From contig NZ_BRVM01000001.1 in assembly GCF_026011715.1 (NCBI RefSeq), positions 464,907 to 528,906 on the forward strand: DNA of 64,000 nucleotides, written 5' to 3'. The first letter of the stretch is position 1; the number at the start of each line of letters is the position of its first letter. Positions 45,651-56,173 of this stretch are shown here, piece after piece. The translations under genes were made by a program, and so were the position numbers. The stretch is from Cytobacillus sp. NCCP-133. Lineage in GTDB: Bacteria; Bacillota; Bacilli; Bacillales; Cytobacillaceae. Under the pieces are notes generated by a model. It was given only the letters and a program-made list of their open reading frames with translations, was not told where the DNA came from and did no database searches.

Positions 45651-46937
45651 TTATTTTAATTTAGAGAACGCCCTTTCAGCAGCCTTGATTGTCTTTTCTA
45701 TATCTTCATTTGTATGCGCAGTGGAGAGGAAGAGTCCTTCAAATTGGGAAGGAGGAAGGAAGACACCTTGATTGGCCATTTCCCTGTAATATTCCGCAAA
45801 GTATTCGAGGTTGGATGTTTTGGCTTTTTCATAATTGATGACATCTTCATTCGTGAAGAAGAAACCAATCATGGAACCGGCACGGTTAATTGTATGAGGG
45901 ATATCATACTTTTCAGCAGCGGCTTTTAAACCTTCTTCCAATCTGTCAGCCTTGTGTTCGAATTCTTTATAGGATTCAGGCGTCAGCTGGCTTAAGGTTT
46001 CATAGCCCGCTGTCATCGCAAGCGGATTACCGGATAAAGTGCCTGCCTGGTATATTGGACCACTTGGAGCAATCTGCTTCATGATTTCAGCTTTTCCGCC
46101 ATAAGCACCTACAGGCAGACCTCCCCCAATAACTTTTCCAAGGCAAGTAAGGTCCGGTGTTACATTGAAAAACCCTTGTGCACAGTTATAGCCGACCCGG
46201 AAACCAGTCATCACTTCATCAAAAATCAGCAATGAGCCATTTTGCTTTGTAATTTCTCTTAAACCTTCAAGGAAGCCTGGCTGAGGAGGAACTACTCCCA
46301 TATTCCCTGCAACCGGCTCAACAATCACACCTGCGAGATCATCTCCATATTGTTCAAATGCATACCTGACACTTTCATGGTCATTATAAGGTACGGTAAT
46401 CGTATTTTTGGCAACCCCCTCAGGTACACCAGGGCTATCAGGAAGGCCAAGCGTAGCCACACCTGAACCTGCTTTGATGAGCAGGGAATCCCCATGGCCG
46501 TGATAGCATCCTTCGAATTTCATGATTTTATCTCGGCCCGTATAGCCGCGTGCTAATCGCAAAGCACTCATTGTTGCTTCTGTACCTGAAGAAACCATGC
46601 GGACTACTTCAATAGATGGTACCCGGTCAATGACCAGCTTAGCAAGTTCATTTTCAATTTCAGTCGGTGCCCCAAAGCTTGTTCCCATTTCAGCAACCTT
46701 CTTAATGGACTCGAGTACACGGTCATTTGTATGACCCAGGATTAATGGTCCCCAGGACAACACGTAATCAATATATTCGTTGCCATCAATATCATAGATT
46801 TTGGAACCTTTGCCCCGTTCCATAAAAATGGGATCCATATTTACCGATTTAAAAGCCCGGACTGGGGAGTTAACTCCTCCAGGCATCAACTCGCTGGCTT
46901 CTTTGAAAGCTTCAATTGATTTATTGTAAGAGCGCAT
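45651..46937 (-). CDS. hemL: glutamate-1-semialdehyde 2,1-aminomutase HemL
   Basis: 428 residues. PLP enzyme with DEVMTGFR and the PLP-lysine motif [17 protein letters not shown] (Lys at about 267). Converts glutamate-1-semialdehyde to 5-aminolevulinate, the step after HemA. Last gene of hemAXCDBL; 116-bp spacer to hemB. Confidence 0.97.
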   Translation of the reverse strand: MRSYNKSIEAFKEASELMPGGVNSPVRAFKSVNMDPIFMERGKGSKIYDIDGNEYIDYVLSWGPLILGHTNDRVLESIKKVAEMGTSFGAPTEIENELAKLVIDRVPSIEVVRMVSSGTEATMSALRLARGYTGRDKIMKFEGCYHGHGDSLLIKAGSGVATLGLPDSPGVPEGVAKNTITVPYNDHESVRYAFEQYGDDLAGVIVEPVAGNMGVVPPQPGFLEGLREITKQNGSLLIFDEVMTGFRVGYNCAQGFFNVTPDLTCLGKVIGGGLPVGAYGGKAEIMKQIAPSGPIYQAGTLSGNPLAMTAGYETLSQLTPESYKEFEHKADRLEEGLKAAAEKYDIPHTINRAGSMIGFFFTNEDVINYEKAKTSNLEYFAEYYREMANQGVFLPPSQFEGLFLSTAHTNEDIEKTIKAAERAFSKLK

Positions 46938-47053
46938 GTCATCCCTCTTTTCATTTTTTTAGGAATTTATTAAAATCTATTTACATTTTTAAAATCATTC
47001 AGGGTGCTTGGCTTCAAGTTCATCGCCGAGAACTAAGCACTCTCAGCTTTTAC

Positions 47054-48028
47054 TTATTGTTCTTTAATCCACCTTGCTGCATCTTTTGCATGATAGGTAA
47101 TAATCAGATCGCTGCCGGCACGTTTCATGCCTGTAAGCATTTCCATAACAATTTTCTGTTCATCCATCCATCCGTTATGTGCAGCTGCTTTAACCATTGA
47201 GTATTCACCGCTCACATTGTAAATGACGATCGGCAGATTCATGTTATTTTTAACATCCCGGACAATATCGAGATAAGGCATTCCCGGTTTGACAATCAGG
47301 AAGTCTGCACCTTCGATCAAATCGGACTCTGCTTCACGCAGTGCTTCCAGGCGGTTGGCAGGGTCCATCTGATAGGCTTTTCGGTCGCCAAATTGCGGAG
47401 TGCTATCTGCTGCATCCCGGAAAGGTCCATAGAATGCCGAAGCATATTTTACCGCATAAGACATGACCGGTATAGTTTCAAAGCCTGCTTCATCAAGACC
47501 TGCACGGATAGCAGCAGTAAAACCATCCATCATATTTGAAGGGGCAATAATATCTGCACCTGCTTTTGCCTGGCTGACAGCTGTCTGTACAAGCAATTCA
47601 AGCGACTCATCATTTAAGACTTCCCCATTTTCGATTAGACCGCAATGGCCATGGTCCGTATATTCACAAAGACACGTATCAGCAATAACGATGATTTCAG
47701 GAAACTTTGATTTAATAAATCTTGTGGCTTCCTGAACGATGCCATGGTCATGGTAAGCCTGCTGCCCGCATGCATCTTTTTCTTTCGGAATTCCGAATAA
47801 TAAAACGGATTTAATACCAAGAGAATCAACTTCATTCATTTCTTCTTCCAAATGGTCCAAAGATAAATTGTAAATACCCGGCATAGAAGGAATTTCCCGT
47901 TTAATATCATTGCCTTCTGCAACGAAAATCGGATAAATTAAATCCTCAGTCCGCAAGAAGTTTTCACGGACAAGCGCTCTCATATTTGGCGTTTGGCGAA
48001 GGCGCCTGTGCCTAGTAAATGGATCCAT
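47054..48028 (-). CDS. hemB: porphobilinogen synthase HemB
   Basis: 324 residues. Zinc cysteines in [14 protein letters not shown] (about 118-131), Schiff-base lysines in [15 protein letters not shown] and [12 protein letters not shown]. Condenses two 5-aminolevulinates. Its start codon abuts the hemD stop. Confidence 0.97.
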   Translation of the reverse strand: MDPFTRHRRLRQTPNMRALVRENFLRTEDLIYPIFVAEGNDIKREIPSMPGIYNLSLDHLEEEMNEVDSLGIKSVLLFGIPKEKDACGQQAYHDHGIVQEATRFIKSKFPEIIVIADTCLCEYTDHGHCGLIENGEVLNDESLELLVQTAVSQAKAGADIIAPSNMMDGFTAAIRAGLDEAGFETIPVMSYAVKYASAFYGPFRDAADSTPQFGDRKAYQMDPANRLEALREAESDLIEGADFLIVKPGMPYLDIVRDVKNNMNLPIVIYNVSGEYSMVKAAAHNGWMDEQKIVMEMLTGMKRAGSDLIITYHAKDAARWIKEQ

Positions 48029-48813
48029 TATCTTTCCCTCCTGTTTTCTTCCAAATAATCAATAATGCTTTTCAGCATGCTATGTACTGTATATTCTTCC
48101 GGGACTGCATGAACGTGAAGGCCATGCGCCTCTGCACGTACTTTGGTTACAGGGCCTATGCAGCCCACCAGACAATTCTTTATATCATCTTGATATCCGA
48201 GTTCTTTTACAGCTTCCATAAAATGATCAACAGTTGACGGACTGGTAAAGGTCAGGATATCTATCCCTTTCCCTGAAAGCTGATTTTTTAACAAGCTGAT
48301 GCTTTCTTTTGGAAAAATCGTTTCGTAAACGATGATTTCGTCAACGTCAGCACCTTTTCCAGAAAGTGATGAGGCTATATAGCTTCGTGCAAGATTTCCT
48401 TTCGGTATTAATATCTTCGTCCCTTTATCAATGAAAGGCATGAAGTCCTTTACAAATCCTTCAGCAACATACTCCCTAGGTGTAAAATCCACATTAAATC
48501 CTTTATCCAGAAGGCACTTCTTTGTCTTATCGCCGATAACAGCTATTTTTGGGAAAGGTTTATTGCCAGGAAAATCGTGATTTAAAAATGCCTCAACAGC
48601 TGTATTGCTAGTGAAAATCAGCCAGTCATATGATTGAATCCGATTCTGTGCTTCAAAGAGAGATTCTGAATTTTGCAAAGGCTCAAAAGCAATAAAAGGG
48701 ATCTCAACCGGTATCCCTCCATAGTCTTTGATTAGCCTGGAAAAGGACTGGGCCTGTTTTTTCCCTCTTGGCACCAAAACAGCCATGCCTTTTAAAGGGG
48801 AGGCCGGGCTCAT
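48028..48813 (-). CDS. hemD: uroporphyrinogen-III synthase HemD
   Basis: 261 residues, two-domain fold with little sequence conservation. Recognisable motifs [12 protein letters not shown] and [13 protein letters not shown]. Closes hydroxymethylbilane with inversion of ring D. Overlaps hemC by 4 bp and touches hemB. Confidence 0.92.
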   Translation of the reverse strand: MSPASPLKGMAVLVPRGKKQAQSFSRLIKDYGGIPVEIPFIAFEPLQNSESLFEAQNRIQSYDWLIFTSNTAVEAFLNHDFPGNKPFPKIAVIGDKTKKCLLDKGFNVDFTPREYVAEGFVKDFMPFIDKGTKILIPKGNLARSYIASSLSGKGADVDEIIVYETIFPKESISLLKNQLSGKGIDILTFTSPSTVDHFMEAVKELGYQDDIKNCLVGCIGPVTKVRAEAHGLHVHAVPEEYTVHSMLKSIIDYLEENRRER

Positions 48814-49745
48814 TGCCCGTCAAGCTCCTCTTTTACTCTGTCTATTAACTCTTTTGCACCCTGTTCGGTTAACACCTTAGCCATTTTAACCCCTATATCT
48901 TCAGGATTTGAGCCTTTTATGGTCTCTTTATAAATGACTTTTCCGTCTGGAGAACCGACAAGTCCCGTTAATTCAATTACACCAGTTTCATCAAGTGTGG
49001 CATACCCTGCAATCGGCACCTGGCAGCCTCCCTCCATTTTATGAAGAAATGCACGCTCTGCCCGTACGGTTTGGCTTGTTTCACGGCATGCGAGCTTATC
49101 AAGCAATGCAAGAAGCTCTTCATCGCTTTCGCGGCACTCAATGGAAAGAGCACCTTGGCCGACAGCTGGCACACAGACATCCGGCTCCAGAAATTCTGTC
49201 ACAACATCAGAGGCCCAGCCCATTCTCGAAAGTCCTGCAGCTGCAAGAATGATCGCATCATATTCTTCTGTTTCGAGTTTCGCCAATCTTGTATCAATAT
49301 TCCCTCTGATCCACTTAATTTCCAGGTCAGGGCGCTGGGCTAAAATTTGTGCTCCTCTGCGCAAGCTGCTTGTTCCGATTACAGATCCGGCTTCTAGATC
49401 AGAGAGTTTTACATGTCCTTTTGAAATAAGAGCATCACGGTGGTCTTCTCTTTCAGGGATGCTGCCAATCACAAGCCCTTCAGGAAGGACAGCCGGCATA
49501 TCCTTCATGCTATGTACAGCCATATCAATTTCTTTATCAAGCATAGCCTGCTCGATTTCTTTAACAAATAGTCCCTTTCCACCGACCTTTGAAAGTGTAA
49601 CATCAAGAATCTTATCTCCCTTTGTCACAATTTCTTTCACTTCAAACTCAAAGGAAGGATCGATGCTTTCCAATTGATTGATTACCCACTTTGTTTGTGT
49701 AAGGGCTAGCTTGCTTCGTCTTGAACCTACAATAATTTTTCTCAT
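48810..49745 (-). CDS. hemC: hydroxymethylbilane synthase HemC
   Basis: 311 residues from ATG 49745 (GCAGGAGG site; an in-frame TTG five codons earlier overlaps that site). [15 protein letters not shown] start, cofactor-binding Cys in [11 protein letters not shown] at about residue 242. Polymerises four porphobilinogens. Confidence 0.96.
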   Translation of the reverse strand: MRKIIVGSRRSKLALTQTKWVINQLESIDPSFEFEVKEIVTKGDKILDVTLSKVGGKGLFVKEIEQAMLDKEIDMAVHSMKDMPAVLPEGLVIGSIPEREDHRDALISKGHVKLSDLEAGSVIGTSSLRRGAQILAQRPDLEIKWIRGNIDTRLAKLETEEYDAIILAAAGLSRMGWASDVVTEFLEPDVCVPAVGQGALSIECRESDEELLALLDKLACRETSQTVRAERAFLHKMEGGCQVPIAGYATLDETGVIELTGLVGSPDGKVIYKETIKGSNPEDIGVKMAKVLTEQGAKELIDRVKEELDGQ

Positions 49746-49796
49746 GACAGCCTCCTGCAATTTGTCCAGCTGGCAATTAATTACGCCAGCCGGGCT

Positions 49797-50630
49797 TTAT
49801 GAATACCAAAAATGAAAAGAAGAAAGTTTCCCAAATAGAAAGAAATTAATTAATACAATTAGAAAAGATGCTATATTCCAAAGCGTCAGGGATTTGCCGT
49901 ACAAGCCTTTCCCAACTCTCAAGTATAGATAAATACTGTATAAAGCAAGAAGAATGAATGATCCGATGACTTTTGAATCATACCAGATCATATCAGGCAC
50001 TTTCAGATATGCCCATTGAATTCCTAATATCAAACTTATCATCAGCATAGGTACACCGATCACGTTTAATACATATGACATATGTTCAAGTTTTGATAAA
50101 TCTGTGATCCGCAGCAATCTAGTTCCCCATTTTTTCCTTTTAAGCAAATCATATTGAATGAGATAGAGTAAAGAAAAAACAAAGGAGAGTGAAAAAGCCC
50201 CATATGAAAGAATTGCAACGGTTATATGGATCAGCAGCAGTTCTGAGATCAGCTGCTGAGCCATGACATACGACTCAATCTGTACGGGTGCAAAGGTATG
50301 GATTGCCATAATAATGAAACCCAGCACATTTGTAAAAAAGACGGTAAAATCGACTCTGAGAAACCGGTTAATTCCCAAAGAAAGAGTGATTAAGACCCAG
50401 GCATAAAAATACAGCCCCTCGAAAATGGTCAAAACAGGGAACCTTCCTGTATTCATCATATAAAGAACAAGGAATATCGTTTGCAATACCCATACAAATG
50501 CAAGTAACCAGAAGGCAATTCGGTTCGCCTTCCGGTTATGATGGAGAAAATCGATAAAATATAAGAGGACACATAAAGCATACAGAACCACCGTAAATTC
50601 ATGCAGCCGTGTCATATAGATGTCAGACAT
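49797..50630 (-). CDS. hemX: HemX, membrane regulator of HemA (CcsA-like)
   Basis: 277 residues, about eight transmembrane helices, distant CcsA/CcmC similarity. In B. subtilis HemX lowers the cellular amount of HemA. Between hemA and hemC as usual. The 232-bp gap to hemA is filled by a family C repeat. Confidence 0.9.
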   Translation of the reverse strand: MSDIYMTRLHEFTVVLYALCVLLYFIDFLHHNRKANRIAFWLLAFVWVLQTIFLVLYMMNTGRFPVLTIFEGLYFYAWVLITLSLGINRFLRVDFTVFFTNVLGFIIMAIHTFAPVQIESYVMAQQLISELLLIHITVAILSYGAFSLSFVFSLLYLIQYDLLKRKKWGTRLLRITDLSKLEHMSYVLNVIGVPMLMISLILGIQWAYLKVPDMIWYDSKVIGSFILLALYSIYLYLRVGKGLYGKSLTLWNIASFLIVLINFFLFGKLSSFHFWYS

Positions 50631-50651
50631 GGACAGAACCCCTTTTATCCC

Positions 50652-50910
50652 GCATTAAAGGGCAGTAAGACCCCCACTTCAAGACTTTGAGGGTAAATTA
50701 AAGGATAAGTGGGGGCCCAGCTGCCCGTAAAAGCCCGATTCGTGAGATACAGTGAAACTTGCCGATGCGCAGCAGAGTCTTAGCTGGACCCAATCGGGTT
50801 CGTATTGTCGATTAATCGAATTGATAGCGGATATCTTAGAGACAATAGAACGCGGCTAACCATCAGTGGGAATAAAAGCCCCCACTGGTGGATGTTTCAC
50901 ATTTTGATTG
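50652..50910 (-). repeat. family C extragenic repeat, copy 2, running into hemA
   Basis: GGGCAGTAAGACCCCCACTT (50653-50672) is an imperfect inverse of AAGTGGGGGCCCAGCTGCCC further on. AAAAGCCCGAT and GTGAAAC follow, and at the far end CCATCAGTGGG (50860-50870) is inverse to CCCACTGGTGG (50881-50891), ending GTTTCAC at 50900. The last 40 bases are coding for the HemA C-terminus. Confidence 0.7.
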
Positions 50911-52248
50911 AAAGGAAGCCTGCGGCGATTGAGCAATTGCGTGTTTTGATTTCGCTGCATACACGTTCTGCTGCTCTGAAACAAGTTCTTCTATATTAAA
51001 GATTTTTACAAATAGGTCTAATGCCTGTTCGGAGTTTTTCTGTCCAGCCATTTCCTTTGCTTGTAGGATAGGATCTTTTAATAGCTGATTAATAATGCTC
51101 TTGGTGTGCTTGTTTAGTACTTTTTTATCACGTTCACTCAATTGAGGCAGCTTTCTTTCAATGCTTGTCATGGTTTCACTCTGTATAGCCAGTGCCTTCT
51201 CACGCAATGCGGAAATAACTGGGACAACCCCCAGCAAGTTCAGCCACTGTTTGAAATCAACAATTTCTCCTTCAATCATAAGCTGAATCTTTGCTGCCGC
51301 TTTTTTTCGTTCTTGAAGGTTAGCTTCGACAATGCCTTCAAGATCATCGATATCATATAGGAATACACTTTCCAAGTCTGCCAATTTAGGATCCAGGTCC
51401 CTCGGAACCGCAATATCCACCATAAATAACGGCTTGCCTTTGCGCATTTTCTCTACGTTTGCCATGATGTCCTTCGTAACAACAAACTCTTTAGCTCCTG
51501 TTGAACTGATCAGAATATCTGCATCAATAAGGGCACATTGTAGTTCATTCAAGGTCTTAGCTTCCCCAGCATAACGGCTTGCAAGGTCCTGAGCCTTTTC
51601 AAATGTACGGTTAATGACCGTAACTTTGCTTGCTCCATTCGCATGGAGGTTCTGGATTGCAAGCTCACCCATTTTGCCGGCACCTAGTATAAGAACATGC
51701 TTATGATCAAGTGCACCGAATATTTTTTTTGCCAATTCCACAGCGGCATAGCTGACAGAGACGGCATTTGCACCGATATCTGTTTCTGAATGGGCACGCT
51801 TTGCAAGGGTTACCGCTTGTTTAAACAGGTGGTTAAATACCGTACCAGTCGTATATTCTGATTGAGCCTCTAGAAAGCTTGACCGCACCTGTCCCAAAAT
51901 CTGCGTCTCACCAAGAATCATGGAATTAAGGCCACATGCCACATTAAATAAATGCTCTATTGCCCCATCCTCTTCATAAATGAATAGGTATGGAGAAAAT
52001 TCGCTTTGCTCTATATTAAAATACTCTGCCAAAAATTCTTTTATATAATATCGGCCAGTATGAAGCTGGTCCACCACCGCATAAATTTCGGTACGATTAC
52101 ATGTTGACAGAATAACATTTTCAAGAATGCTCTTTTTATCATTCAATGTCTTCATCGCATCGCCAAATTGGGAAGAATTAAAGGTTAGACGCTCACGAAT
52201 TTCAACAGGGGCAGTTTTATAATTAAGACCGACGACCAAGATATGCAT
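50863..52248 (-). CDS. hemA: glutamyl-tRNA reductase HemA
   Basis: 461 residues from ATG 52248 (GGGGGTG site). Catalytic cysteine in STCNRTEIY (about residue 50), Rossmann motif [10 protein letters not shown] (about 183-192), C-terminal dimerisation helices. First enzyme of the tetrapyrrole path from Glu-tRNA. The last 12 residues ([12 protein letters not shown]) and the stop are encoded by the family C repeat, so the tail appears to be acquired. First gene of hemAXCDBL. Confidence 0.97.
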   Translation of the reverse strand: MHILVVGLNYKTAPVEIRERLTFNSSQFGDAMKTLNDKKSILENVILSTCNRTEIYAVVDQLHTGRYYIKEFLAEYFNIEQSEFSPYLFIYEEDGAIEHLFNVACGLNSMILGETQILGQVRSSFLEAQSEYTTGTVFNHLFKQAVTLAKRAHSETDIGANAVSVSYAAVELAKKIFGALDHKHVLILGAGKMGELAIQNLHANGASKVTVINRTFEKAQDLASRYAGEAKTLNELQCALIDADILISSTGAKEFVVTKDIMANVEKMRKGKPLFMVDIAVPRDLDPKLADLESVFLYDIDDLEGIVEANLQERKKAAAKIQLMIEGEIVDFKQWLNLLGVVPVISALREKALAIQSETMTSIERKLPQLSERDKKVLNKHTKSIINQLLKDPILQAKEMAGQKNSEQALDLFVKIFNIEELVSEQQNVYAAKSKHAIAQSPQASFQSKCETSTSGGFYSH

Positions 52249-52461
52249 TTGTGATTGACACCCCCAGATAAATTGCATAATTCACTAATATAAGTATATC
52301 ATTTCTATTTGTTGCTTTAAGGCTTAAATGTGAACAGAAATTGAACACATATGTTACTATGATCTTGGAATGAAAATTCTTTGTTAGATAAATAGTCCCT
52401 TAAGTACATTAACAAAAAAACTTGCCAGATTCAAGTGAACCTTATTGGAAGTGGTGTTTTT

Positions 52462-52947
52462 ATGAAAAATCAGCGTATTTTCCCGGGAATAATTTTAATC
52501 GGATTCGGAGCCTACTTCTTCCTCCAGCAAACAAATTTCAGCGCCTTGCTGCCATTCTACACTTGGCCAACACTTCTGGTCATCGTGGGGGCTGCCTTTT
52601 TATTTCAGGCTTATGGCGCCAGGGACTATGAGTCCATTCTTCCAGGTGTGATTTTAACAGGATTCGGACTGCACTTCCATGTCGTTAACCGACTGGAAAT
52701 ATGGCCGGATCATATAGGGATATTTATTTTGATCATTGCACTTGGCTTTCTGCTGCGCCACCAAAAAACAGGAACTGGCCTATTTCAAGGTATCTTATTA
52801 TTAATTCTTGCCGCCATGCTTCTATTTTATGACAGAGTCATTGAATGGATGGGCCTGCTTGAAAACGGCGTTTCGACTGCCTGGCGATTTTGGCCGATCC
52901 TGCTGATGCTCATAGGCCTATATTTTCTAATCATAAAGAAGAAATAG
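52462..52947 (+). CDS. LiaI/LiaF-type transmembrane protein
   Basis: 161 residues from ATG 52462; a GTG nine codons upstream lacks a ribosome site. Four or more hydrophobic helices of the LiaI-LiaF-like type (FPGIILIGFGAYFFLQQ, TWPTLLVIVGAAFLF, FWPILLMLIGLYFLI), without the LiaF C-terminal domain. The function is unknown; related proteins belong to envelope-stress systems. Convergent with the ABC transporter. Confidence 0.8.
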   Translation: MKNQRIFPGIILIGFGAYFFLQQTNFSALLPFYTWPTLLVIVGAAFLFQAYGARDYESILPGVILTGFGLHFHVVNRLEIWPDHIGIFILIIALGFLLRHQKTGTGLFQGILLLILAAMLLFYDRVIEWMGLLENGVSTAWRFWPILLMLIGLYFLIIKKK

Positions 52948-52987
52948 AAAAGACAGGGGATATGCTACTTTTCCCCTGTCTTTTCTA
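52946..52987. terminator. bidirectional terminator between the LiaI-like gene and the ABC operon
   Basis: AGAAAAGACAGGGGA pairs with TCCCCTGTCTTTTCT around an 11-base loop; the T-rich arms on both strands suit either direction. Confidence 0.85.
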
Positions 52988-53725
52988 TTATAAAACTGAA
53001 TCTAAAAAGTTCTTGGTTCGTTCTTCTTTTGGATTATTGAACAGATCTTCTGGATGTCCTACTTCGACGATTTTTCCGTCATGCAGATAGACAGCCCAAT
53101 CTGCCACTTCTTTAGCAAATCCCATTTCATGGGTGACAACAACCATTGTCATCCCTTCTTCAGCCAATTCTTTCATTGTTGACAGAACTTCTCCCACCAA
53201 TTCAGGATCCAAAGCAGAAGTTGGCTCATCGAAAAGCATGATATCCGGTTTCATGGCCAATGCCCTTGCGATGGCGACACGCTGCTTCTGCCCTCCCGAT
53301 AGTTTTGAAGGATACACGTTTTCCTTATCAGAAAGCCCAACTTTTCTTAAAAGATCCTGTGCTTCTTTCTTTGCTTGATCTTTAGGCATGCTTTTTACAT
53401 AGACAGGAGCTTCCATTACATTCTCCAGGACGGTCATATGAGGGAAAAGGTGAAAATGCTGAAATACCATCCCCACTTTCTGCCTGACCTTGTTTAGATC
53501 GTGGGTTTCTTGTTCCACTTTTTCACCTTCAAAAATGATGTTGCCGCTATCCTTCAATTCAAGAAAGTTCAAGCATCGGAGCAGCGTGCTTTTGCCGGAT
53601 CCGCTTGCACCGATTAGGCAAACCACATCACTTTCTTTAACCGTTATATCAATATCCTTTAATACATGTAAATCACCAAATGATTTGTTAAGCTTTTCTA
53701 CTTTTATCATGTAAGTTTCACTCAT
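52988..53725 (-). CDS. polar amino-acid ABC transporter ATPase
   Basis: 245 residues. Walker [10 protein letters not shown] (about 38-46), Q-loop [13 protein letters not shown], signature LSGGQKQR, Walker [13 protein letters not shown]. GlnQ/ArtP/TcyC type. Works with the permease and binding protein just upstream. The exact amino acid cannot be told from sequence. Confidence 0.92.
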   Translation of the reverse strand: MSETYMIKVEKLNKSFGDLHVLKDIDITVKESDVVCLIGASGSGKSTLLRCLNFLELKDSGNIIFEGEKVEQETHDLNKVRQKVGMVFQHFHLFPHMTVLENVMEAPVYVKSMPKDQAKKEAQDLLRKVGLSDKENVYPSKLSGGQKQRVAIARALAMKPDIMLFDEPTSALDPELVGEVLSTMKELAEEGMTMVVVTHEMGFAKEVADWAVYLHDGKIVEVGHPEDLFNNPKEERTKNFLDSVL

Positions 53726-53740
53726 GCATATCTTTCCTCC

Positions 53741-54388
53741 TTAATCACTGCTTGCCATTTTTTTCTCTGCCATATTCACAAGGACGGAGAAAATAAGTAC
53801 AAGTACTAAATAGTAAACAGCTACGATCAGCAAATAGCTCATGTAGTCGTATTCGTTTGAACCATAAGTTGTCGCCACATTAAAGAGCTCGTACATGCCG
53901 ATGAATGAAGCGAGTGAAGAATCCTTCAATGCAATAATAAACTGGTTGCCAAGGGGCGGCATAGCACGGCGAAAAGCCTGCGGGAGGATAATTCTTCTCA
54001 TCGCCAGACCCGCTGTCATGCCAAGCGAGCGCCCAGCTTCCATTTGTCCCTTATCGATGGATTGGATGGATCCTCTGAAAATTTCTGCAATGTAGGCTCC
54101 GTTGTGGAAAGCAAGGCCAAGCACTACCGACCAGAACTGTGAAATATCCAAGGCAGTCAATCCGAAATAGAAAATGAATATTTGAACAACCAGCGGTGTT
54201 CCCCTTACAAGGAAAATATAAATGTCAGCAATCCATTCTAAAACTTTTATTTTTGATATCTTTAAAAAGGCAAAAAACAACCCTATGAAAATAGCAATAA
54301 AAACCGCTACCACTGTTAATTGAAAGGTTAACAGCATCCCTTTTATAAATACCGGATATGTATCAATAAACTTAGTCAGCAAATCCAA
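53741..54388 (-). CDS. polar amino-acid ABC transporter permease
   Basis: 215 residues, HisM/GlnP type with about five helices and the EAA-like loop EAGRSLGMTAGLAMRRIILPQ (about 118-138). 15 bp upstream of the ATPase gene. Confidence 0.92.
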   Translation of the reverse strand: MDLLTKFIDTYPVFIKGMLLTFQLTVVAVFIAIFIGLFFAFLKISKIKVLEWIADIYIFLVRGTPLVVQIFIFYFGLTALDISQFWSVVLGLAFHNGAYIAEIFRGSIQSIDKGQMEAGRSLGMTAGLAMRRIILPQAFRRAMPPLGNQFIIALKDSSLASFIGMYELFNVATTYGSNEYDYMSYLLIVAVYYLVLVLIFSVLVNMAEKKMASSD

Positions 54389-54439
54389 ATGGATCCCCCC
54401 TTACAGGTGCCTTTTTCTGTTTGTTGTCTTGCCTAAAAG

Positions 54440-54475
54440 AAAAACAGGCGAATGCATTCTTACACACATCCGCCC
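54440..54475 (-). terminator. attenuating terminator after the binding-protein gene
   Basis: Minus strand GGCGGATG...CATTCGCC then TGTTTTTCTTTT. Lies between the binding protein and the permease, a common way to make more binding protein than membrane parts. Confidence 0.7.
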
Positions 54476-54481
54476 ACAATG

Positions 54482-55264
54482 TTATTCCTTCTCAGGATCA
54501 ACCGTTATATCTTCACCGATATATTTCTTGCTGATTTCTGTGAGTGTTCCATTCTCGCGAAGTGTTTCAAGAGCTTCATTTACTTTTCCAAGCAGTTCTT
54601 CATTATCCTTTGCAACAGCAATTGCCTGCTCACTGCGGCCAAGAAGCTCCTTACCTTCAATTTCCATTCCGGCGCCAATGGCTTCTTTTCCTGTAATAAA
54701 GTCTGTGATAACAGCATCATGCTTGCCTTTGCTTAAAGCTTCCAAGGCAACAACATCACTGTCGTAAAAATGAATATTATCTGTGACTTCCTCTGCATTT
54801 GCAGTATAGGTAGATCCTTTTGATACTGCAATTTCCAATCCTTCCAAATCTTCCAGCGTTTCAACAGAGCTATCTGGTCGCACATAGATTTGCGGGCCGG
54901 AATAGTAATAAGGCGTCGAGAAGTTGACAGCTTTCAGGCGGTCTTCTGTAATCGTATGACTGGCTACGGCAGCATCAAAACGGCCGGATTTTACACCTTC
55001 CACAATACCGCCAAATTTAAATTTATTTTGAACTGGCTCCAAGCCAAGCTCATTTGCTACTGCTTCAGCCACCTCAATATCAAAGCCGCTCATGCTTCCA
55101 TCATCATTTGTAAAACTAAAAGGCTTGAACTCACCTGATGCCGCATATGTAAACTTCCCATCTTCTACAAGGTCCATTCCATCTTTAGACGCTTCCTCTG
55201 ATCCGCATGCTGCCAGGGCCAATACGAAAGCAGCTGCCATAATTCCTTTTAACCAATGTCTCAC
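54482..55264 (-). CDS. polar amino-acid ABC transporter binding lipoprotein
   Basis: 260 residues from a GTG at 55264 (AAGGGGG site; the upstream frame extension would hide the signal). Signal peptide with lipobox LALAAC (about residue 20), then a class II SBP_bac_3 fold (YAASGEFKPFSFTNDDGSMSGFD region, GSTYTANAEEV). Lipid-anchored outside the cell. This three-gene unit is absent from the B. subtilis order between hemA and ysxC. Confidence 0.9.
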   Translation of the reverse strand: MRHWLKGIMAAAFVLALAACGSEEASKDGMDLVEDGKFTYAASGEFKPFSFTNDDGSMSGFDIEVAEAVANELGLEPVQNKFKFGGIVEGVKSGRFDAAVASHTITEDRLKAVNFSTPYYYSGPQIYVRPDSSVETLEDLEGLEIAVSKGSTYTANAEEVTDNIHFYDSDVVALEALSKGKHDAVITDFITGKEAIGAGMEIEGKELLGRSEQAIAVAKDNEELLGKVNEALETLRENGTLTEISKKYIGEDITVDPEKE

Positions 55265-55558
55265 TAGTCTAAATTCCCCCTTCAGCTTCTCTCTATTAAC
55301 ATTAACAATCTCTTTTAACTGTAACATCTTTTTAAAATTTTCTCAAAATTCGTATTTTATGATAATTTTTGATATAAAGGGAAATAACATGTTCTCATGA
55401 AGTGACAGGATTTCTGCTCTGTTATGACCCTAGATTCTCTTTAATCCTGCAGATTCCTTTATATCCGACAAAATTTTCACCCAATGCCTTCCATCTGTAC
55501 ACCGAAGCTTTCTTTATGAAACTTTATTCCACTAGTTAATTTTACCTATCGAGGAACA
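55265..55558. other. spacer between ABC operon and ysxC terminator
   Basis: About 290 A/T-rich bases that should contain the promoter of the ABC operon. No clear hexamers, riboswitch or open gene were recognised. Confidence 0.5.
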
Positions 55559-55591
55559 CAAAAACCCCGCTGCTCATACAGCGGGGTTTTT
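55559..55591. terminator. terminator after lonA-ysxC
   Basis: AAAACCCCGCTG (55561-55572) with CAGCGGGGTTTT (55579-55590), then TT; perfect 12-bp stem with a six-base loop. Confidence 0.9.
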
Positions 55592-56173
55592 TCACATATA
55601 GCTTAGCAATACTGACCATGCCTTATCCTTTCCATATCCTGTTTCAGATGAAAACATGATCATATGATCATTCGGATCAATATCAAGTGTTTCTTTAGTA
55701 ATCTTCATATGCTTTTGCCATTTGGATTTTGGAATTTTATCCGCTTTAGTAGCAATGACAACACAAGGGATATCATAGTGTTTTAAGAAATCGTACATCA
55801 TGACATCATCACTTGTAGGAGGATGCCGCAAATCAACAATGAGAACGACCGCCTTTAGCTGCTCTCTCGATGTTAGATACGTTTCAATCATCTTCCCCCA
55901 TGCTTCACGTTCTTTTTTAGACACCTTTGCATAACCGTAGCCTGGTACATCTACAAAGTGCAGCACCTCATTTATGATGTAAAAGTTTAGAGTTTGCGTT
56001 TTTCCCGGCTTGGAGGAGATTCTTGCCAATCCCCTCCTATTGAGCATTTTATTGATAAAAGAGGATTTGCCGACATTTGAACGGCCAGCAAGGGCAAATT
56101 CAGGCAAGTCACTATCCGGATACTGAACTGGCTTAACAGCACTGATGACGATTTCTGAGCTGGTTACTTTCAT
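55592..56173 (-). CDS. ysxC: YsxC (EngB) ribosome-assembly GTPase
   Basis: 193 residues. G1 [10 protein letters not shown] (about 31-40), G3 DVPGYG, G4 TKADK. Essential for 50S subunit assembly. Start overlaps the lonA stop in ATGA, so it is coupled to the protease gene as in B. subtilis. Confidence 0.96.
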   Translation of the reverse strand: MKVTSSEIVISAVKPVQYPDSDLPEFALAGRSNVGKSSFINKMLNRRGLARISSKPGKTQTLNFYIINEVLHFVDVPGYGYAKVSKKEREAWGKMIETYLTSREQLKAVVLIVDLRHPPTSDDVMMYDFLKHYDIPCVVIATKADKIPKSKWQKHMKITKETLDIDPNDHMIMFSSETGYGKDKAWSVLLSYM

